Source of the DNA: Cytophagaceae bacterium
GTDB lineage: Bacteria; Bacteroidota; Bacteroidia; Cytophagales; Spirosomataceae
Assembly (NCBI GenBank): GCA_947494535.1
Contig: CANLVU010000007.1
Span: forward strand, 1 to 48,515
Direction: 5' to 3'
Length of the DNA stretch: 48,515 nt
In this document: piece by piece, positions 27,831-36,128 of the stretch
Layout of the letters: each line of letters begins with the position of its first letter
Position numbering within the stretch: the stretch's first letter is position 1
The notes under the pieces: generated by a model
Seen by the model: only the letters and a program-made list of their open reading frames with translations
Database searches by the model: none
What the model was told of the DNA's origin: nothing
Program-made: the position numbers and the translations under genes

Positions 27831-29134
27831 ATTACCACCCCCAACATCTCACCCGCCTCATTCAGAGTTTTATAGCGAACTTGCTGAATGGTATTAATTT
27901 GCAAGGGATCAAAAGGAACCACTACACGAACGTAGTTTTCAGAAAAGCCTTCCATTGTGCCAGGCGTAGCTGATTCCTCAAATAACACCTGACCTTTTAA
28001 ACCAGCTTGAGATTTGTAGAAAGCATGACGCTTTTTATCTGATAAAATATGTAACATTTTCGAACGCTCCGCTTTTTGCATTCCATCTACTTTAGGATTA
28101 ATAGCTACCGCATAGGTATTAGGGCGCTCCGAATAAGGGAAAACATGTAAATAGGAGATGTCTAACGCGTTTAAAAATTCGTAAGTCTCTAAAAATAACT
28201 CAGGAGTCTCTCCCGGATGACCTACTATCACATCCACACCAATACACGCATTGGGCATCACATCTTTAATAGCATTTACGCGATCTACATAAAGTTCGCG
28301 TTGGTAGCGACGCTTCATTAATCGCAAAACGTTGTTTGATCCAGATTGTAAAGGAATGTGAAAATGGGGAACAAACTTCGTAGATCTCCCTAAATAGGCA
28401 ATCATCTCCGAAGTCAATAAGTTAGGTTCTATAGATGAAATGCGAAAACGCTGAATGGGAGATTTTTCTTCAATGGCTTGAACGAGTTGAAAGAAGGTCT
28501 CCACTCGTTTGCCATTTTGAATGCCAAAATCCCCGATATTCACACCTGTCAAGACAATTTCTTTGACACCTTTGGCAAAAATCTCTTCAATTAAACCCAA
28601 TACTTTTTCTACGGTATCCGACCGAGACTGACCGCGAGCCAATGGTATCGTACAATAAGAACAAGGGTAATCGCAGCCATCCTGCACCTTTAAAAAGGTA
28701 CGTGTTCGGTCATTCACTGAATAGGAGGCATGATAATCGAGATCATATCGAATCTCAGAGGCAATTAACTTAGGTAAATCAGCCGATTCGCGATCTAAAT
28801 AGGGTGGAAGCAGGGTGGGTAATTGAAACTTCTCATTCGCTCCCAAAACTAAATCAACTCCTGGAATAGCTGAAATCTCTTCCGGCTTTAACTGGGCATA
28901 ACATCCAATAATGACAACGATGGAATTCGAATTCACTTTCTTAGCCTCACGAACGACTTTTTTACATTTCTTGTCCGCTTGCTCCGTTACACTACAGGTA
29001 TTGACAACAAACAAATCTGGCTGATCCTGAAACTCTGCACGTACAAAACCCATCGGCTCAAGTGAACGAGCAATAGAGCTGGATTCTGCAAAGTTTAACT
29101 TGCAACCTAGAGTGTAAAAAGCGACTTTTTTCAT
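27824..29134 (-). CDS. mtaB: tRNA (N6-threonylcarbamoyladenosine(37)-C2)-methylthiotransferase
   Basis: Radical-SAM enzyme that adds a methylthio group to t6A37 of tRNAs. 436 aa from ATG at 29134 (MKKVAFYTLGCKLNFAES); the longer frame to 29164 crosses the promoter. N-terminal methylthiotransferase domain with cluster cysteines C11, C47 and C78; radical-SAM CxxxCxxC at C154, C158, C161 (DGCDYPCSYC); C-terminal TRAM-like region. The start TLGCKLN rather than TxGCQMN separates MtaB from MiaB. The final residues VVIE and the stop codon lie in a heptamer repeat array, so the exact C-terminus may vary between strains. Confidence 0.95.
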   Translation of the reverse strand: MKKVAFYTLGCKLNFAESSSIARSLEPMGFVRAEFQDQPDLFVVNTCSVTEQADKKCKKVVREAKKVNSNSIVVIIGCYAQLKPEEISAIPGVDLVLGANEKFQLPTLLPPYLDRESADLPKLIASEIRYDLDYHASYSVNDRTRTFLKVQDGCDYPCSYCTIPLARGQSRSDTVEKVLGLIEEIFAKGVKEIVLTGVNIGDFGIQNGKRVETFFQLVQAIEEKSPIQRFRISSIEPNLLTSEMIAYLGRSTKFVPHFHIPLQSGSNNVLRLMKRRYQRELYVDRVNAIKDVMPNACIGVDVIVGHPGETPELFLETYEFLNALDISYLHVFPYSERPNTYAVAINPKVDGMQKAERSKMLHILSDKKRHAFYKSQAGLKGQVLFEESATPGTMEGFSENYVRVVVPFDPLQINTIQQVRYKTLNEAGEMLGVVIE

Positions 29135-29135
29135 A

Positions 29136-29158
29136 CCTGAATTCAGGCTACAAAGGTA
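29136..29158 (-). promoter_or_regulatory. mtaB -7 box and leader palindrome
   Basis: Minus strand TACCTTTG (29151-29158), a full TAnnTTTG match, followed by the perfect 12-bp palindrome CCTGAATTCAGG (29136-29147), which ends one base before the ATG. The palindrome could be an operator or simply chance. Confidence 0.45.
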
Positions 29159-29161
29159 AAA

Positions 29162-29186
29162 CAAAAATGGCGGGAAAACCCGCCAT
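29162..29186 (-). terminator. Terminator of glnA (type II)
   Basis: On the minus strand ATGGCGGG, TTTT, CCCGCCAT, then TTTTTG: a perfect 8-bp GC-rich stem (29167-29174 / 29179-29186 on the plus strand) 41 bp after the glnA stop, separating it from mtaB. Confidence 0.9.
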
Positions 29187-29226
29187 CTTGTCTATAAAAG
29201 TATATAAATGCTTAATAAATGTATTC

Positions 29227-30237
29227 CTATTTGGCTGTTTTCACCGTTTTGATAATACGAGCTGCCACTTTATATGGATCTGCCGCTGAATTAGGACGAC
29301 GGTCTTCTAACCAACCTTTCCATCCTTTTTCCACTGCTGCGATTGGGATACGAATAGAAGCACCACGATCAGAGATTCCATAAGAAAAATCGTGAATAGA
29401 AGCTGTTTCGTGCTTACCTGTTAAACGCATGTGATTGTCAGCACCGTAAACCTCAATGTGTTCTTTCACGAATGGAGCGAATGATTGACAAATAGTATCA
29501 TATGCAGCTTTATTTCCTGCTGTACGCAATACGGTGTTAGAGAAGTTAGCGTGCATTCCTGAACCATTCCAATCTAATTCACCTAAAGGCTTACAGTGCC
29601 AGTTAATGGCAACACCATATTTTTCACCTAAACGCTCTAAAATATAACGACCTAACCAGATTTCATCACCTGCTTGCTTAGCACCTTTAGCGAACATTTG
29701 GAATTCCCATTGTCCTGCAGCCACTTCCGCATTAATACCTTCTATGTTTAAACCTGCGTCGATACACAAGTCCATATGCTCTTCTATAATTTCACGACCG
29801 TATGCATTTTTTGCACCTACTGAACAGTAGTATGGTCCCTGAGGCTCTGGATATCCATTTGCTGGAAAACCTAAAGGCTTATTTGTTTCTGGATCCCAAA
29901 GGAAATACTCTTGCTCAAAACCGAACCAGAAATCATTATCATCATCATCTATCGTTGCACGACCATTAGACTCATGCGGAGTTCCATCAGCGTTTAATAC
30001 TTCACACATTACTAAATATCCATCACGGCGTGCTGGATCAGGGCAAACATAAACGGGCTTCAATAAACAGTCTGAAGAACCACCTTCGGCTTGTTGAGTA
30101 GAAGAACCATCGAAAGACCACATATCTAGGTCTTCTAATTTGCCGCTAAAATTACTTTCAATTTTAGTCTTAGAACGTAAACTTTGAGTTGGCTTGTAGC
30201 CATCTAACCAAATGTACTCTAATTTTGATTTAGCCAT
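29227..30237 (-). CDS. glnA: Glutamine synthetase, type II (eukaryote-like)
   Basis: Condenses glutamate and ammonia to glutamine with ATP. 336 aa, short as in GSII (plants, animals, some bacteria), not the 470 aa of GSI. N-terminal beta-grasp (YIWLDGYKPTQSLRSKTK; MWSFDGSSTQQAEGGSSD) and then the catalytic domain: FGFEQEYF with metal-binding glutamates, NAEVAAGQWEFQ, SGMHANFSNT (ATP pocket), GSII-type KHETASIHDFSYGISDRGASIRIP and LEDRRPNSAADPY. GSII lacks the adenylylation tyrosine of GSI. Divergent from the type III enzyme at 30477 over a 239-bp spacer. Confidence 0.96.
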   Translation of the reverse strand: MAKSKLEYIWLDGYKPTQSLRSKTKIESNFSGKLEDLDMWSFDGSSTQQAEGGSSDCLLKPVYVCPDPARRDGYLVMCEVLNADGTPHESNGRATIDDDDNDFWFGFEQEYFLWDPETNKPLGFPANGYPEPQGPYYCSVGAKNAYGREIIEEHMDLCIDAGLNIEGINAEVAAGQWEFQMFAKGAKQAGDEIWLGRYILERLGEKYGVAINWHCKPLGELDWNGSGMHANFSNTVLRTAGNKAAYDTICQSFAPFVKEHIEVYGADNHMRLTGKHETASIHDFSYGISDRGASIRIPIAAVEKGWKGWLEDRRPNSAADPYKVAARIIKTVKTAK

Positions 30238-30476
30238 GATTTTTAAACTTGATTTTGAAACAAAAATACTTTTTTAGGAATTCGTATAGCAAAAATATAC
30301 CACTTTTTAAAAAAAACAACTGTTTTGTATGAAAAATCGTGTAAAATCAATCGACAATTTTGTAAAAACCCAAAAAATCCAAATTAAAATCAAAAAAATC
30401 AATCTCATTTTTCAATTTTTCCCATTTTTTATACCACGACAATTCGCTATTTTTACCTAAGAAATAAAATTTTCAT
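30238..30476. promoter_or_regulatory. Divergent control region between the two glutamine synthetase genes
   Basis: A very AT-rich spacer without ORFs. On the glnA side it holds a promoter (30261-30292). Near the middle is AAAACA-AC-TGTTTT (30313-30326), a candidate operator. On the glnN side TATTTTTA (30449-30456) is a possible -7 box 20 bp before the ATG. I see no sigma-54 (GG-N10-GC) site. Confidence 0.5.
30261..30292 (-). promoter_or_regulatory. Candidate promoter of glnA (type II)
   Basis: Minus strand: TTG (30290-30292), 21-bp spacer, TATTTTTG (30261-30268), 23 bp before the ATG. The -33 box sits in TATATTTTTGC (30289-30299), an 11-mer also present in the same gene-relative orientation at 24931-24941 upstream of the porin-amt operon. 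Confidence 0.5.
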
Positions 30477-32684
30477 ATGGCAATCACTAGATTTAAGGCT
30501 CTTGAGTTAGCTCAATCCCGCACAGGAACTCCTGTAAAGCTTCCTACAGAAAAAGTTTCCGATTATTATGGAAGCATGACCTTCAATGATGAAGTGATGC
30601 GCTCCTTATTATCTCCGGAAGCCTACTTAAAGATTAATACCGCTATTCAAACAGGATCAAAAATTGATCGAGATGCAGCAGATGAAGTGGCAGCTGCCAT
30701 GAAATCGTGGGCAATATCTAAAGGAGCAACCCACTATACGCACTGGTTTCAACCTTTAACGGGTACCACAGCAGAAAAACACGATTCTTTCTTTGACATT
30801 GATTTAAGCAATGGAAAAGCGGTGGAGAAATTTAAAGGATCAGCGTTAGTACAGCAGGAGCCAGATGCATCATCATTCCCGAATGGAGGTATTCGCTCTA
30901 CTTTTGAAGCAAGAGGATATACCGGATGGGACCCATCATCGCCGGCCTTTATTATGGAAAATGCAGCAGGTACGGCAACTTTGTGTATTCCATCTGTATT
31001 TGTTTCTTATACTGGTGAAGCATTGGACTACAAAACTCCCCTTTTAAAATCAATCGAATTAGTAGATAAAGCAGCAACGGCCGTCATTAAGGAATTCTTT
31101 AATCGTGACGTAAGTAAAGTCATTCCTACTTTAGGTGCTGAGCAAGAATATTTTGTTGTAGATGAAGCCTTATTTAATGCGCGACCAGATTTAGTCATGG
31201 CGGGTCGTACCGTTTTCGGTCACGCACCAGCGAAAGGACAACAATTAGAAGATCACTATTTTGGATCTATTCCTAACCGTGTGAATACCTTCATGGTGGA
31301 CTTCGAAATTGAAGCCCTAAAATTAGGAATGCCAGTTAGAACACGTCACAATGAGGTGGCTCCTGCACAATTTGAGGTAGCACCTACCTTCGAAGAAGCG
31401 AACCTGGCGTGTGATCATAATGCTTTGTTGATGGATTTGATGTCCAAAGTGGCATCTAAACATAAATTAAAAGTCCTTTTCCACGAAAAGCCTTTTGCTG
31501 GAATCAACGGATCAGGAAAGCATAATAACTGGGCATTAGCGACAGACACGGGGATTAATTTATTGGCCCCTTCATCGAAGCCTAAAGAGAATCTTAGGTT
31601 CTTGACATTTTTTGTCAATACTGTTAAGGCGGTTCACGATCGAGCTGATTTACTACGTGCATCGATCGCATCTGCAGGCAACGAGCACCGTTTAGGTGCA
31701 AATGAGGCTCCACCAGCCATTGTTTCTGCTTTCTTAGGTAGTACAATGAGCCAAGTTTTGGACGACATGGAAAACATGGATGGTTTAGATGAGATTCAAT
31801 TAGAGAAAGGGGACAATGTCTACCTTAAACTAGGTATAAATAAAATCCCATCATTGATCTTGGATAATACGGATCGCAACAGAACTTCTCCATTTGCCTT
31901 TACAGGTAATAAATTCGAATTCCGCGCAGTAGGATCCTCTGCGAACTCTGCAGCTCCGATGACCGTATTAAATACAATTGTGGCTGACCAGTTAATCAAA
32001 TTCCGTAAAGAGGTAGAAGAGGTTTTGGAAAAAGGAGTGAAGAAAGAATTAGCCATCATGGAAGTCTTAAAACGCTATGTGAAAGAGTCGAAGAATATTC
32101 GCTTTGAGGGTAATGGTTATTCCGATGAATGGGTAGAGGAAGCGGCACGTCGCGGATTGTCTAATTTAAAAACCACTCCAGAGGCATTAGCGGTGTATGC
32201 GCGTCCAGAATCTATCGAATTATTCACAAAACACGGAATTTATTCAAAAGAAGAGATGCATGCGCGTCATGAAATTGAATTAGAAAACTATGTAAAGAAA
32301 ATTCAAATTGAGTCTCGTGTGATCGGTGATATGGCTATTAATCACATTGTTTCCACGTCATTAAAATACCAGACACAATTAGTGGAGAATGTGAAAGGCC
32401 AAAAAGAAATCGGAATTGACCCGCAATATTTCGCACCTACGATCGAAATGATTAAGAAAATTTCTGAATACACTTCTTCCATTGTTCGATTACAAAATGA
32501 GATGACGGAAGCGAGAAAAGAAGCAAATAATATTGAAGATCTAGAAGGAAGAGCTGTTTTATACAGCACTAAAGTGAAAAATTACTTCGAAGAGATTCGT
32601 TACAGCGTCGATAAATTAGAATTAATCATAGACGATGATGAGTGGCCATTACCAAAATACCGTGAATTATTGTTAATAAAATAA
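30477..32684 (+). CDS. glnN: Glutamine synthetase, type III
   Basis: Dodecameric GSIII, the large glutamine synthetase typical of Bacteroidota and cyanobacteria. 735 aa, the family length. N-terminal GSIII domain (KVSDYYGSMTFNDEVMRSLLSPEAY; THYTHWFQPLTGTTAEKHDSF) is a hallmark; the catalytic part contains LGAEQEYFVVD, RTRHNEVAPAQFEVAP, FHEKPFAGINGSGKHNNW and FEFRAVGSSANSAAPM. The C-terminal long helices include HIVSTSLKYQTQLVENVKG. Follows the shared spacer with glnA and is 7 bp before the next gene, which probably shares its transcript. Confidence 0.97.
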   Translation: MAITRFKALELAQSRTGTPVKLPTEKVSDYYGSMTFNDEVMRSLLSPEAYLKINTAIQTGSKIDRDAADEVAAAMKSWAISKGATHYTHWFQPLTGTTAEKHDSFFDIDLSNGKAVEKFKGSALVQQEPDASSFPNGGIRSTFEARGYTGWDPSSPAFIMENAAGTATLCIPSVFVSYTGEALDYKTPLLKSIELVDKAATAVIKEFFNRDVSKVIPTLGAEQEYFVVDEALFNARPDLVMAGRTVFGHAPAKGQQLEDHYFGSIPNRVNTFMVDFEIEALKLGMPVRTRHNEVAPAQFEVAPTFEEANLACDHNALLMDLMSKVASKHKLKVLFHEKPFAGINGSGKHNNWALATDTGINLLAPSSKPKENLRFLTFFVNTVKAVHDRADLLRASIASAGNEHRLGANEAPPAIVSAFLGSTMSQVLDDMENMDGLDEIQLEKGDNVYLKLGINKIPSLILDNTDRNRTSPFAFTGNKFEFRAVGSSANSAAPMTVLNTIVADQLIKFRKEVEEVLEKGVKKELAIMEVLKRYVKESKNIRFEGNGYSDEWVEEAARRGLSNLKTTPEALAVYARPESIELFTKHGIYSKEEMHARHEIELENYVKKIQIESRVIGDMAINHIVSTSLKYQTQLVENVKGQKEIGIDPQYFAPTIEMIKKISEYTSSIVRLQNEMTEARKEANNIEDLEGRAVLYSTKVKNYFEEIRYSVDKLELIIDDDEWPLPKYRELLLIK

Positions 32685-32691
32685 ACAAAAC

Positions 32692-33267
32692 ATGTCAAAA
32701 ACCACCAATCCAGGCTTTGACCCGGTAGAAATAGCGGCGTTAAAAAAGCAGTGTCAAGAAGACAATCGTTCTTTCGTGTATATTTTGGACGAAGAATTGC
32801 CTTCAGGGAACGAGCGAGAAATGGTACACATTCAATTTGTGGGTCAATACGACAAGCAAGAGGTTATTTATGATGCCATTGTTTGTACGCTACAATTACA
32901 TTATTCTAGTCTATTATATGAAGCAGCTGAACGCGAAATCATTCAGCAATACCCTTTGTATGTTCCTTTAGAGAATCGAGATGAAAACTACGAGCCTAAT
33001 GAAGAATTAGACGAAGAGGTAGAAATGTTGATCTTAGAAGTTATTGAAGATTTAGAAGAAAACGAGGAGATCAAAGTCGCTGAATACATCGAAATAGATC
33101 CAGAATTTGACTTTGGAGTAAGTATTGAAGTTGCTTTATATGTTCCGGCTTTGGATGATGAAATGTTATCTCAATTCGTGAAAGATTTTAATGGCAACAC
33201 CTTAAGTTTAGATCCATCACTTTATACCTTTAACTCAGATGATGAGGACGAGGATGAGGAAGAATAA
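32692..33267 (+). CDS. Acidic protein of unknown function
   Basis: 191 aa, not recognised. Strongly acidic, with Glu-rich stretches in the centre (NEELDEEVEMLILEVIEDLEE) and a C-terminal tail SDDEDEDEEE. No signal peptide, membrane segment or cysteine pair. The N-terminal part (VYILDEELPSGNEREMVHIQFVGQYDKQEV) looks like a folded alpha/beta domain. It lies between glnN (7 bp) and rsmE (3 bp), all on the plus strand, so it is almost certainly translated. No function is proposed. Confidence 0.82.
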   Translation: MSKTTNPGFDPVEIAALKKQCQEDNRSFVYILDEELPSGNEREMVHIQFVGQYDKQEVIYDAIVCTLQLHYSSLLYEAAEREIIQQYPLYVPLENRDENYEPNEELDEEVEMLILEVIEDLEENEEIKVAEYIEIDPEFDFGVSIEVALYVPALDDEMLSQFVKDFNGNTLSLDPSLYTFNSDDEDEDEEE

Positions 33268-33270
33268 CAA

Positions 33271-33975
33271 ATGAGTATAGCCGTATTTTACGCTCCAAAT
33301 GCAAAGGATTCCTCTTATTTATCTGAAGAGGAATCCTTTCATGCTATAAGGGTATTGCGTTTAAGAGAAGGAGAGACCATTCACCTGTTAGATGGTCGTG
33401 GATCAAAATTCTCTACGATCATTACGGCGATAGAAGGCAAAAATATAGCTTTCGGTGCCTTAGAGGTGGTAGAATCTGAACCTACGCCTGCTTATAAAAT
33501 TCATCTTTATGTCGCACCTACGAAGCAAATGGAGCGAATGGAATGGATGGTAGAGAAATGTGGGGAATTCGGAATTCATGGTATCCATTTCTTTGCTTCT
33601 AAAAATTCAGAACGAAAAGAGATAAAGCTTCAGCGATTAGAGAAAACAGCAATCTCTGCTTTGAAGCAATCTAAGAACTTATACTTACCTGAAATTACGG
33701 GTTTGCATACATTTAAAGAAGTTACATCAAAGGAGGGAGGCGAAAAGCTATTCGCCTTTATATCAAATCCTCCCGTAGATTTCCTTAGTAAAGTAGCCTC
33801 TAAAGGACAGGAATACCACATACTTGTAGGCCCAGAAGGAGACTTCACTCCAGAGGAATCAGCAGATTTGAAAAAAAATAATTGGAAACCATTTAGTTTA
33901 GGAAAGTCCATTTTACGGACGGAAACGGCAGGAATAGCCGTTTGTCATGCATTACATATCTTAAACATTGATTAA
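33271..33975 (+). CDS. rsmE: 16S rRNA (uracil(1498)-N(3))-methyltransferase
   Basis: SPOUT-fold methyltransferase that modifies U1498 of 16S rRNA with SAM. 234 aa. The N-terminal PUA-like part (ESFHAIRVLRLREGETIHLLDGRG, starting near residue 22) precedes the SPOUT knot, whose motifs are ILVGPEGDFTPEES and SLGKSILRTETAGI near the C-terminus. MERMEWMVEKCGEFGI is also typical. Third gene after glnN and the acidic protein. Codons 11-23 form a perfect 14-bp inverted repeat (see 33303-33339), which is unusual in a coding region. Confidence 0.96.
   Translation: MSIAVFYAPNAKDSSYLSEEESFHAIRVLRLREGETIHLLDGRGSKFSTIITAIEGKNIAFGALEVVESEPTPAYKIHLYVAPTKQMERMEWMVEKCGEFGIHGIHFFASKNSERKEIKLQRLEKTAISALKQSKNLYLPEITGLHTFKEVTSKEGGEKLFAFISNPPVDFLSKVASKGQEYHILVGPEGDFTPEESADLKKNNWKPFSLGKSILRTETAGIAVCHALHILNID
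33303..33339. repeat. Perfect 14-bp inverted repeat inside the start of rsmE
   Basis: AAAGGATTCCTCTT (33303-33316), 9-nt loop ATTTATCTG, AAGAGGAATCCTTT (33326-33339). It begins 32 nt after the rsmE start codon's first base and encodes part of KDSSYLSEEESF. In mRNA it would be a strong hairpin just downstream of the ribosome initiation site. Confidence 0.9.
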
Positions 33976-34024
33976 AATCAGATTTTTTATTGATTATCAG
34001 GTGAAATAAGAAACATTTGCGTTG

Positions 34025-34032
34025 TACTTTTG
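34025..34032 (+). promoter_or_regulatory. -7 box of the desaturase gene
   Basis: TACTTTTG, a full TAnnTTTG match, 27 bp before the ATG at 34060. It overlaps the TTG at 34030 that would give a longer reading frame, so that TTG is not the start. Confidence 0.5.
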
Positions 34033-34059
34033 TTAAAACATCATATCATACTCTCTATT

Positions 34060-34821
34060 ATGCAATTAGTACTTCCCGCTTTCTTCATACATTGGTACGT
34101 TTCTTTGTTTAGTCAGACTTTTTTTCTTCACCGCTATTCTGCTCATAAGATGTTTTTAATGAGCAAGTTTTGGGAAAAATTCTTCTATTTCTTGACCTAT
34201 TTATCGCAGGGATCTTCCTTTTTAAGCCCTCGTGCTTATGCGATTTTACATAGAATGCACCACGCATTTTCAGATACCAAAAAAGACCCGCATTCTCCGA
34301 TATTCTCGAGCAACGTATTTACGATGATGTGGAAGACTAAAGATATCTATAACGCGGTTTTAAACAGAAAACAGACAGTAGAAGATCGTTTTGAGCATGA
34401 TTACCCTGTTTCTAAAACAATTGAACGAATTGGTGATTCTTGGATATCTCGCTTAGGCTGGGGTATTGCTTATTCCGCTTTATACATCGTAGGTTTTGTT
34501 TATTTCGACATGCACTGGGCATTTTTCTTCTTGTTACCAGTTCACTTTTTAATGGGACCTGTCCACGGCGCAATTGTGAATTGGTCAGGACATAAATATG
34601 GTTACCAAAACTTTGACAACCATGATCACTCTAAGAACTCATTAATTTTCGATGTGGTGATGATGGGCGAGTTGTTCCAAAACAACCACCATAAACTTCC
34701 CAATCGCGTGAATTTTGCGACAAAATGGTTTGAGTTTGATCCAACTTATCCGATGATTAAACTATTAACTCTGCTAAAAATCATTCGACCGAATGTGAAA
34801 CCAGCGGATGCTAAGTTTTAA
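34060..34821 (+). CDS. Membrane acyl-CoA/fatty-acid desaturase
   Basis: Integral-membrane di-iron desaturase that puts double bonds into acyl chains and so adjusts membrane fluidity. 253 aa from ATG at 34060 (MQLVLPAFFIHWYVSLF). Three histidine boxes bind the iron pair: HRYSAH, HRMHHAF and QNNHHKLP, with additional histidines in NWSGHKYGYQNFDNHDHS. Four hydrophobic stretches. Shorter than the approx. 300-370 aa delta-9 desaturases; regiochemistry cannot be read from sequence. Transcribed alone, with its own -7 box and a terminator at 34841. Confidence 0.92.
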   Translation: MQLVLPAFFIHWYVSLFSQTFFLHRYSAHKMFLMSKFWEKFFYFLTYLSQGSSFLSPRAYAILHRMHHAFSDTKKDPHSPIFSSNVFTMMWKTKDIYNAVLNRKQTVEDRFEHDYPVSKTIERIGDSWISRLGWGIAYSALYIVGFVYFDMHWAFFFLLPVHFLMGPVHGAIVNWSGHKYGYQNFDNHDHSKNSLIFDVVMMGELFQNNHHKLPNRVNFATKWFEFDPTYPMIKLLTLLKIIRPNVKPADAKF

Positions 34822-34840
34822 GTCTTACCTGTTATAAATG

Positions 34841-34869
34841 AAAAGAGCCTCTGTCGTGGCTCTTTTTTT
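34841..34869. terminator. Bidirectional terminator between desaturase and E2 genes
   Basis: AAAAGAGCC (34841-34849), 8-nt loop, GGCTCTTTT (34858-34866) with T7 on the plus strand and T4 on the minus strand. It overlaps the stop codon of the E2 gene (34868-34870). Confidence 0.88.
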
Positions 34870-36124
34870 ATATCTGCGTATCATTACTAAATTTCTCTAA
34901 ATAATCTGAGACCCGTTTCACAAACCCTCCACCCAGTGAACCATCTACGATACGGTGGTCATAAGAGTGTGAAATAAACATCTTTTGACGAATCGCAATC
35001 AAATCCTCACCCTTGTCATTAGTAATGACTGCGGGCTTCTTTTCAATGACGCCAAAAGCTAAAATACCCACTTGAGGCTGAACAATAATAGGTGTTCCCA
35101 TCAAATTACCAAAACTACCAATATTTGAAATGGTAAATGTTCCTCCTTCTAAATCTGCTGGTTTCAACTTATTTGCTCTAGCTCGAGCTGACAAATCATT
35201 TACCTTTTGGGTTAATTCAGCCAACGTCATTTTATCTACTTCATGGATAACTGGCACAATCAGATTACCGTTTGGCAAGGCAACTGCCATTCCAATATTA
35301 ATTTGAGCATGCTGCACGATGTAATTACCCTCTACAGAAATAAGCATGCCAGGAAAATCCTTTAATGCATCAGCAGTTGCTTTGAATAAAAGAGGAGTAA
35401 ATGTTAAAGCCTCCCGATGTTTGTCTTGAAAAGCTTGTTTTACTTTCGTGCGCCAATTAACCAAATTGGTTACATCGGCTTCTAAAAAAGAGGTGACGTG
35501 AGGAGCAATGCGCTTAGAATCTAACATACGTTCAGAAATCATCTTTCGCATGCGATCCATTTCAATTACTTCATCACCAGGTAGACGCATTCCAGCTCCT
35601 TGACTTAAAGTTCCAGAGGAAATCATTCGCTTCGAATTTCGAACAGCGATGTAATTCAAGACATCTTTTTTCGTAATCCGACCATCGAGACCAGAACCAG
35701 GGAGCTGATTTAATTCTCTTTGAGATACGTTTTCTGACTGACAAATCTGCTTAATCAATGGAGAGATCCAGGGATTAGTTGACTTTTCGGCACTTAATTC
35801 TGAAGATCCGACGGTTAAATCGATAAGTGCTGACATACTTTCATCTAACGCAAAAGAATCAGTAGTTGATGAATTAACGCTTTCAACAGCATCAATCACA
35901 CAGATAGCACTTCCAATCGTGGCTACAGAGCCCACCGGAATTAAAATTTTTTGTAAATAACCTGCTACCGGCGAAGGTACTTCCGTATCAATCTTATCTG
36001 TAGCTACTTCTAAGATAAACTCATCCACTTCCACGTAATCACCCGGCTGCTTTAACCAATTTAAAACAGTCGCTTCCATGATACTTTCACCCATTTTGGG
36101 CATAATCACCTCTGTAATGGCCAT
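34868..36124 (-). CDS. Dihydrolipoamide acyltransferase, E2 of a 2-oxo acid dehydrogenase complex
   Basis: Core acyltransferase of a pyruvate, 2-oxoglutarate or branched-chain complex. 418 aa. One lipoyl domain (1-78) with lipoylated K44 in EVATDKIDTEVP; peripheral subunit-binding domain around 118-155 (SPLIKQICQSENVSQRELNQLPGSG split, then GRITKKDVLNYI); catalytic domain ending with SHSYDHRIVDGSLGG, whose His and Asp are the active-site pair. No E1 or E3 gene is adjacent; one lipoyl domain and the sequence around the motif suggest a branched-chain or 2-oxoglutarate type, but that is not settled. 4 bp after cinA, so co-transcribed. Confidence 0.93.
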   Translation of the reverse strand: MAITEVIMPKMGESIMEATVLNWLKQPGDYVEVDEFILEVATDKIDTEVPSPVAGYLQKILIPVGSVATIGSAICVIDAVESVNSSTTDSFALDESMSALIDLTVGSSELSAEKSTNPWISPLIKQICQSENVSQRELNQLPGSGLDGRITKKDVLNYIAVRNSKRMISSGTLSQGAGMRLPGDEVIEMDRMRKMISERMLDSKRIAPHVTSFLEADVTNLVNWRTKVKQAFQDKHREALTFTPLLFKATADALKDFPGMLISVEGNYIVQHAQINIGMAVALPNGNLIVPVIHEVDKMTLAELTQKVNDLSARARANKLKPADLEGGTFTISNIGSFGNLMGTPIIVQPQVGILAFGVIEKKPAVITNDKGEDLIAIRQKMFISHSYDHRIVDGSLGGGFVKRVSDYLEKFSNDTQI

Positions 36125-36128
36125 AGGC

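Noticed and set aside
30238-30476. Sigma-54/NtrC promoter between the glutamine synthetase genes
   Set aside because: No GG-N10-GC pair at the required spacing; Bacteroidota mostly use the -33/-7 promoter for these genes.
33965-33990. Terminator after rsmE (TGAT-TAAA-ATCA then T6)
   Set aside because: Four-base A/T stem only; too weak to claim, although the T run is real.
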